NCBI GenBank assembly: GCA_036703275.1
Contig: DATNPK010000082.1
Coordinates: forward strand, 22,130-86,129
Reading direction: 5' to 3'
DNA from: Coleofasciculaceae cyanobacterium
GTDB taxonomy: Bacteria > Cyanobacteriota > Cyanobacteriia > Cyanobacteriales > Xenococcaceae
Length of the DNA stretch: 64,000 bases
Shown here: positions 63,700 to 64,000 of the stretch, piece after piece
Layout: each line of letters opens with the position of its first letter
Numbering within the stretch: the first letter of the stretch is position 1
Notes under the pieces: model-generated
The model's database searches: none
Seen by the model: only the letters and a program-made list of their open reading frames with translations
What the model was told of the DNA's origin: nothing
Program-made: the position numbers and the translations under genes

Positions 63700-64000
63700 T
63701 TGTCTAATTTACCTACTTGCTATTTTGTAAATATTATGTCTTTTTCCCCACTATAATACACAGATAGTAAAATCTATTCCGAAATAGTACTGAAAAACAA
63801 AACAACCAAATGTTTTTGCTAAAATTGCACTAATTTATTAACCTAGTACTGTAAAGTATCTAGATTATTTAAGATCATTAAATTAAATGTTATTTGAGCA
63901 ATTAAGCTAAATAATTAGTGCTAATAATCATTTAGCTTTTCAAGTTAATTTACCAAGAAAATATAATATTGTTGATTGGGTCTAACATAAGCGACAACTG
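63700..64000. other. AT-rich intergenic end of window
   Basis: 301 bases upstream of gmd, presumably with its promoter. AT-rich with short homopolymer runs. I see no reading frame, hairpin or repeat that I would annotate. Confidence 0.5.

Overview
The window is chromosomal DNA from a cyanobacterium. HIP1 octamers (GCGATCGC and one-off variants) are scattered through both coding and non-coding DNA, and the base composition is AT-rich. Several families are cyanobacterium-typical: DUF1825, DUF4327, COP23, DUF3747-SLH, a fused ThiO-ThiG, an NdhR/CmpR-type LysR regulator and UbiD. Heptamer tandem repeats and a dispersed GC-rich palindromic repeat family point to a repeat-rich genome such as Pleurocapsales/Chroococcales, but the genus cannot be fixed from the sequence alone.

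Layout. 0-21 kb is mostly housekeeping: a partial secreted protein, DUF1825, a class A penicillin-binding protein, a ParA-like ATPase, a methyltransferase, a pentapeptide-repeat membrane protein, a GH3 glycosidase with RbfA, a LysR regulator, HolB, an FHA protein, a DprA-like Rossmann protein, NurA, a secreted CHAT protease paired with a putative outer-membrane barrel, COP23, UbiD and DUF99. 21-42 kb is the accessory core. A 2556-residue polyketide synthase (KS-AT-DH-ER-KR-ACP) ends in an alpha-oxoamine synthase domain. Around it lie a PagL-like deacylase, two GT-C-like membrane proteins, a GT4 glycosyltransferase, a fatty acyl-AMP ligase and a secreted DUF1400 alpha/beta hydrolase. Together they suggest a pathway for a long-chain amino-ketone or sphingoid-like lipid that may be glycosylated. 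The locus is interrupted by an IsrB element (RuvC-only, HNH-less relative of IscB) with a structured upstream region that fits an omega-RNA. An inverted pair of repeats flanks the IsrB-ligase-hydrolase block.

42-51 kb holds acetyltransferases and a TonB-dependent iron-uptake locus: exbB-exbD on the minus strand, divergent from tonB. The locus is decaying: a histidine-phosphatase gene carries two stops and a frameshift, an AraC regulator is 5'-truncated with two frameshifts, and the TonB-dependent receptor appears to have lost about 130 barrel residues in frame. The PepSY protein, ExbB, ExbD and TonB look intact. 51-64 kb returns to housekeeping: RsmE, an SLH porin-like protein, a 2-Cys peroxiredoxin, RecR (apparently starting at ATT), polyphosphate kinase, a D-lactate-type dehydrogenase, ThiO-ThiG and the GDP-fucose pair Gmd/Fcl.

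Best leads for something new: the PKS-AOS/FAAL/glycosyltransferase locus, the IsrB element inside it, the inverted repeat pair that could flip the block, and the secreted CHAT-barrel pair. No tRNA, rRNA or CRISPR array was recognised.
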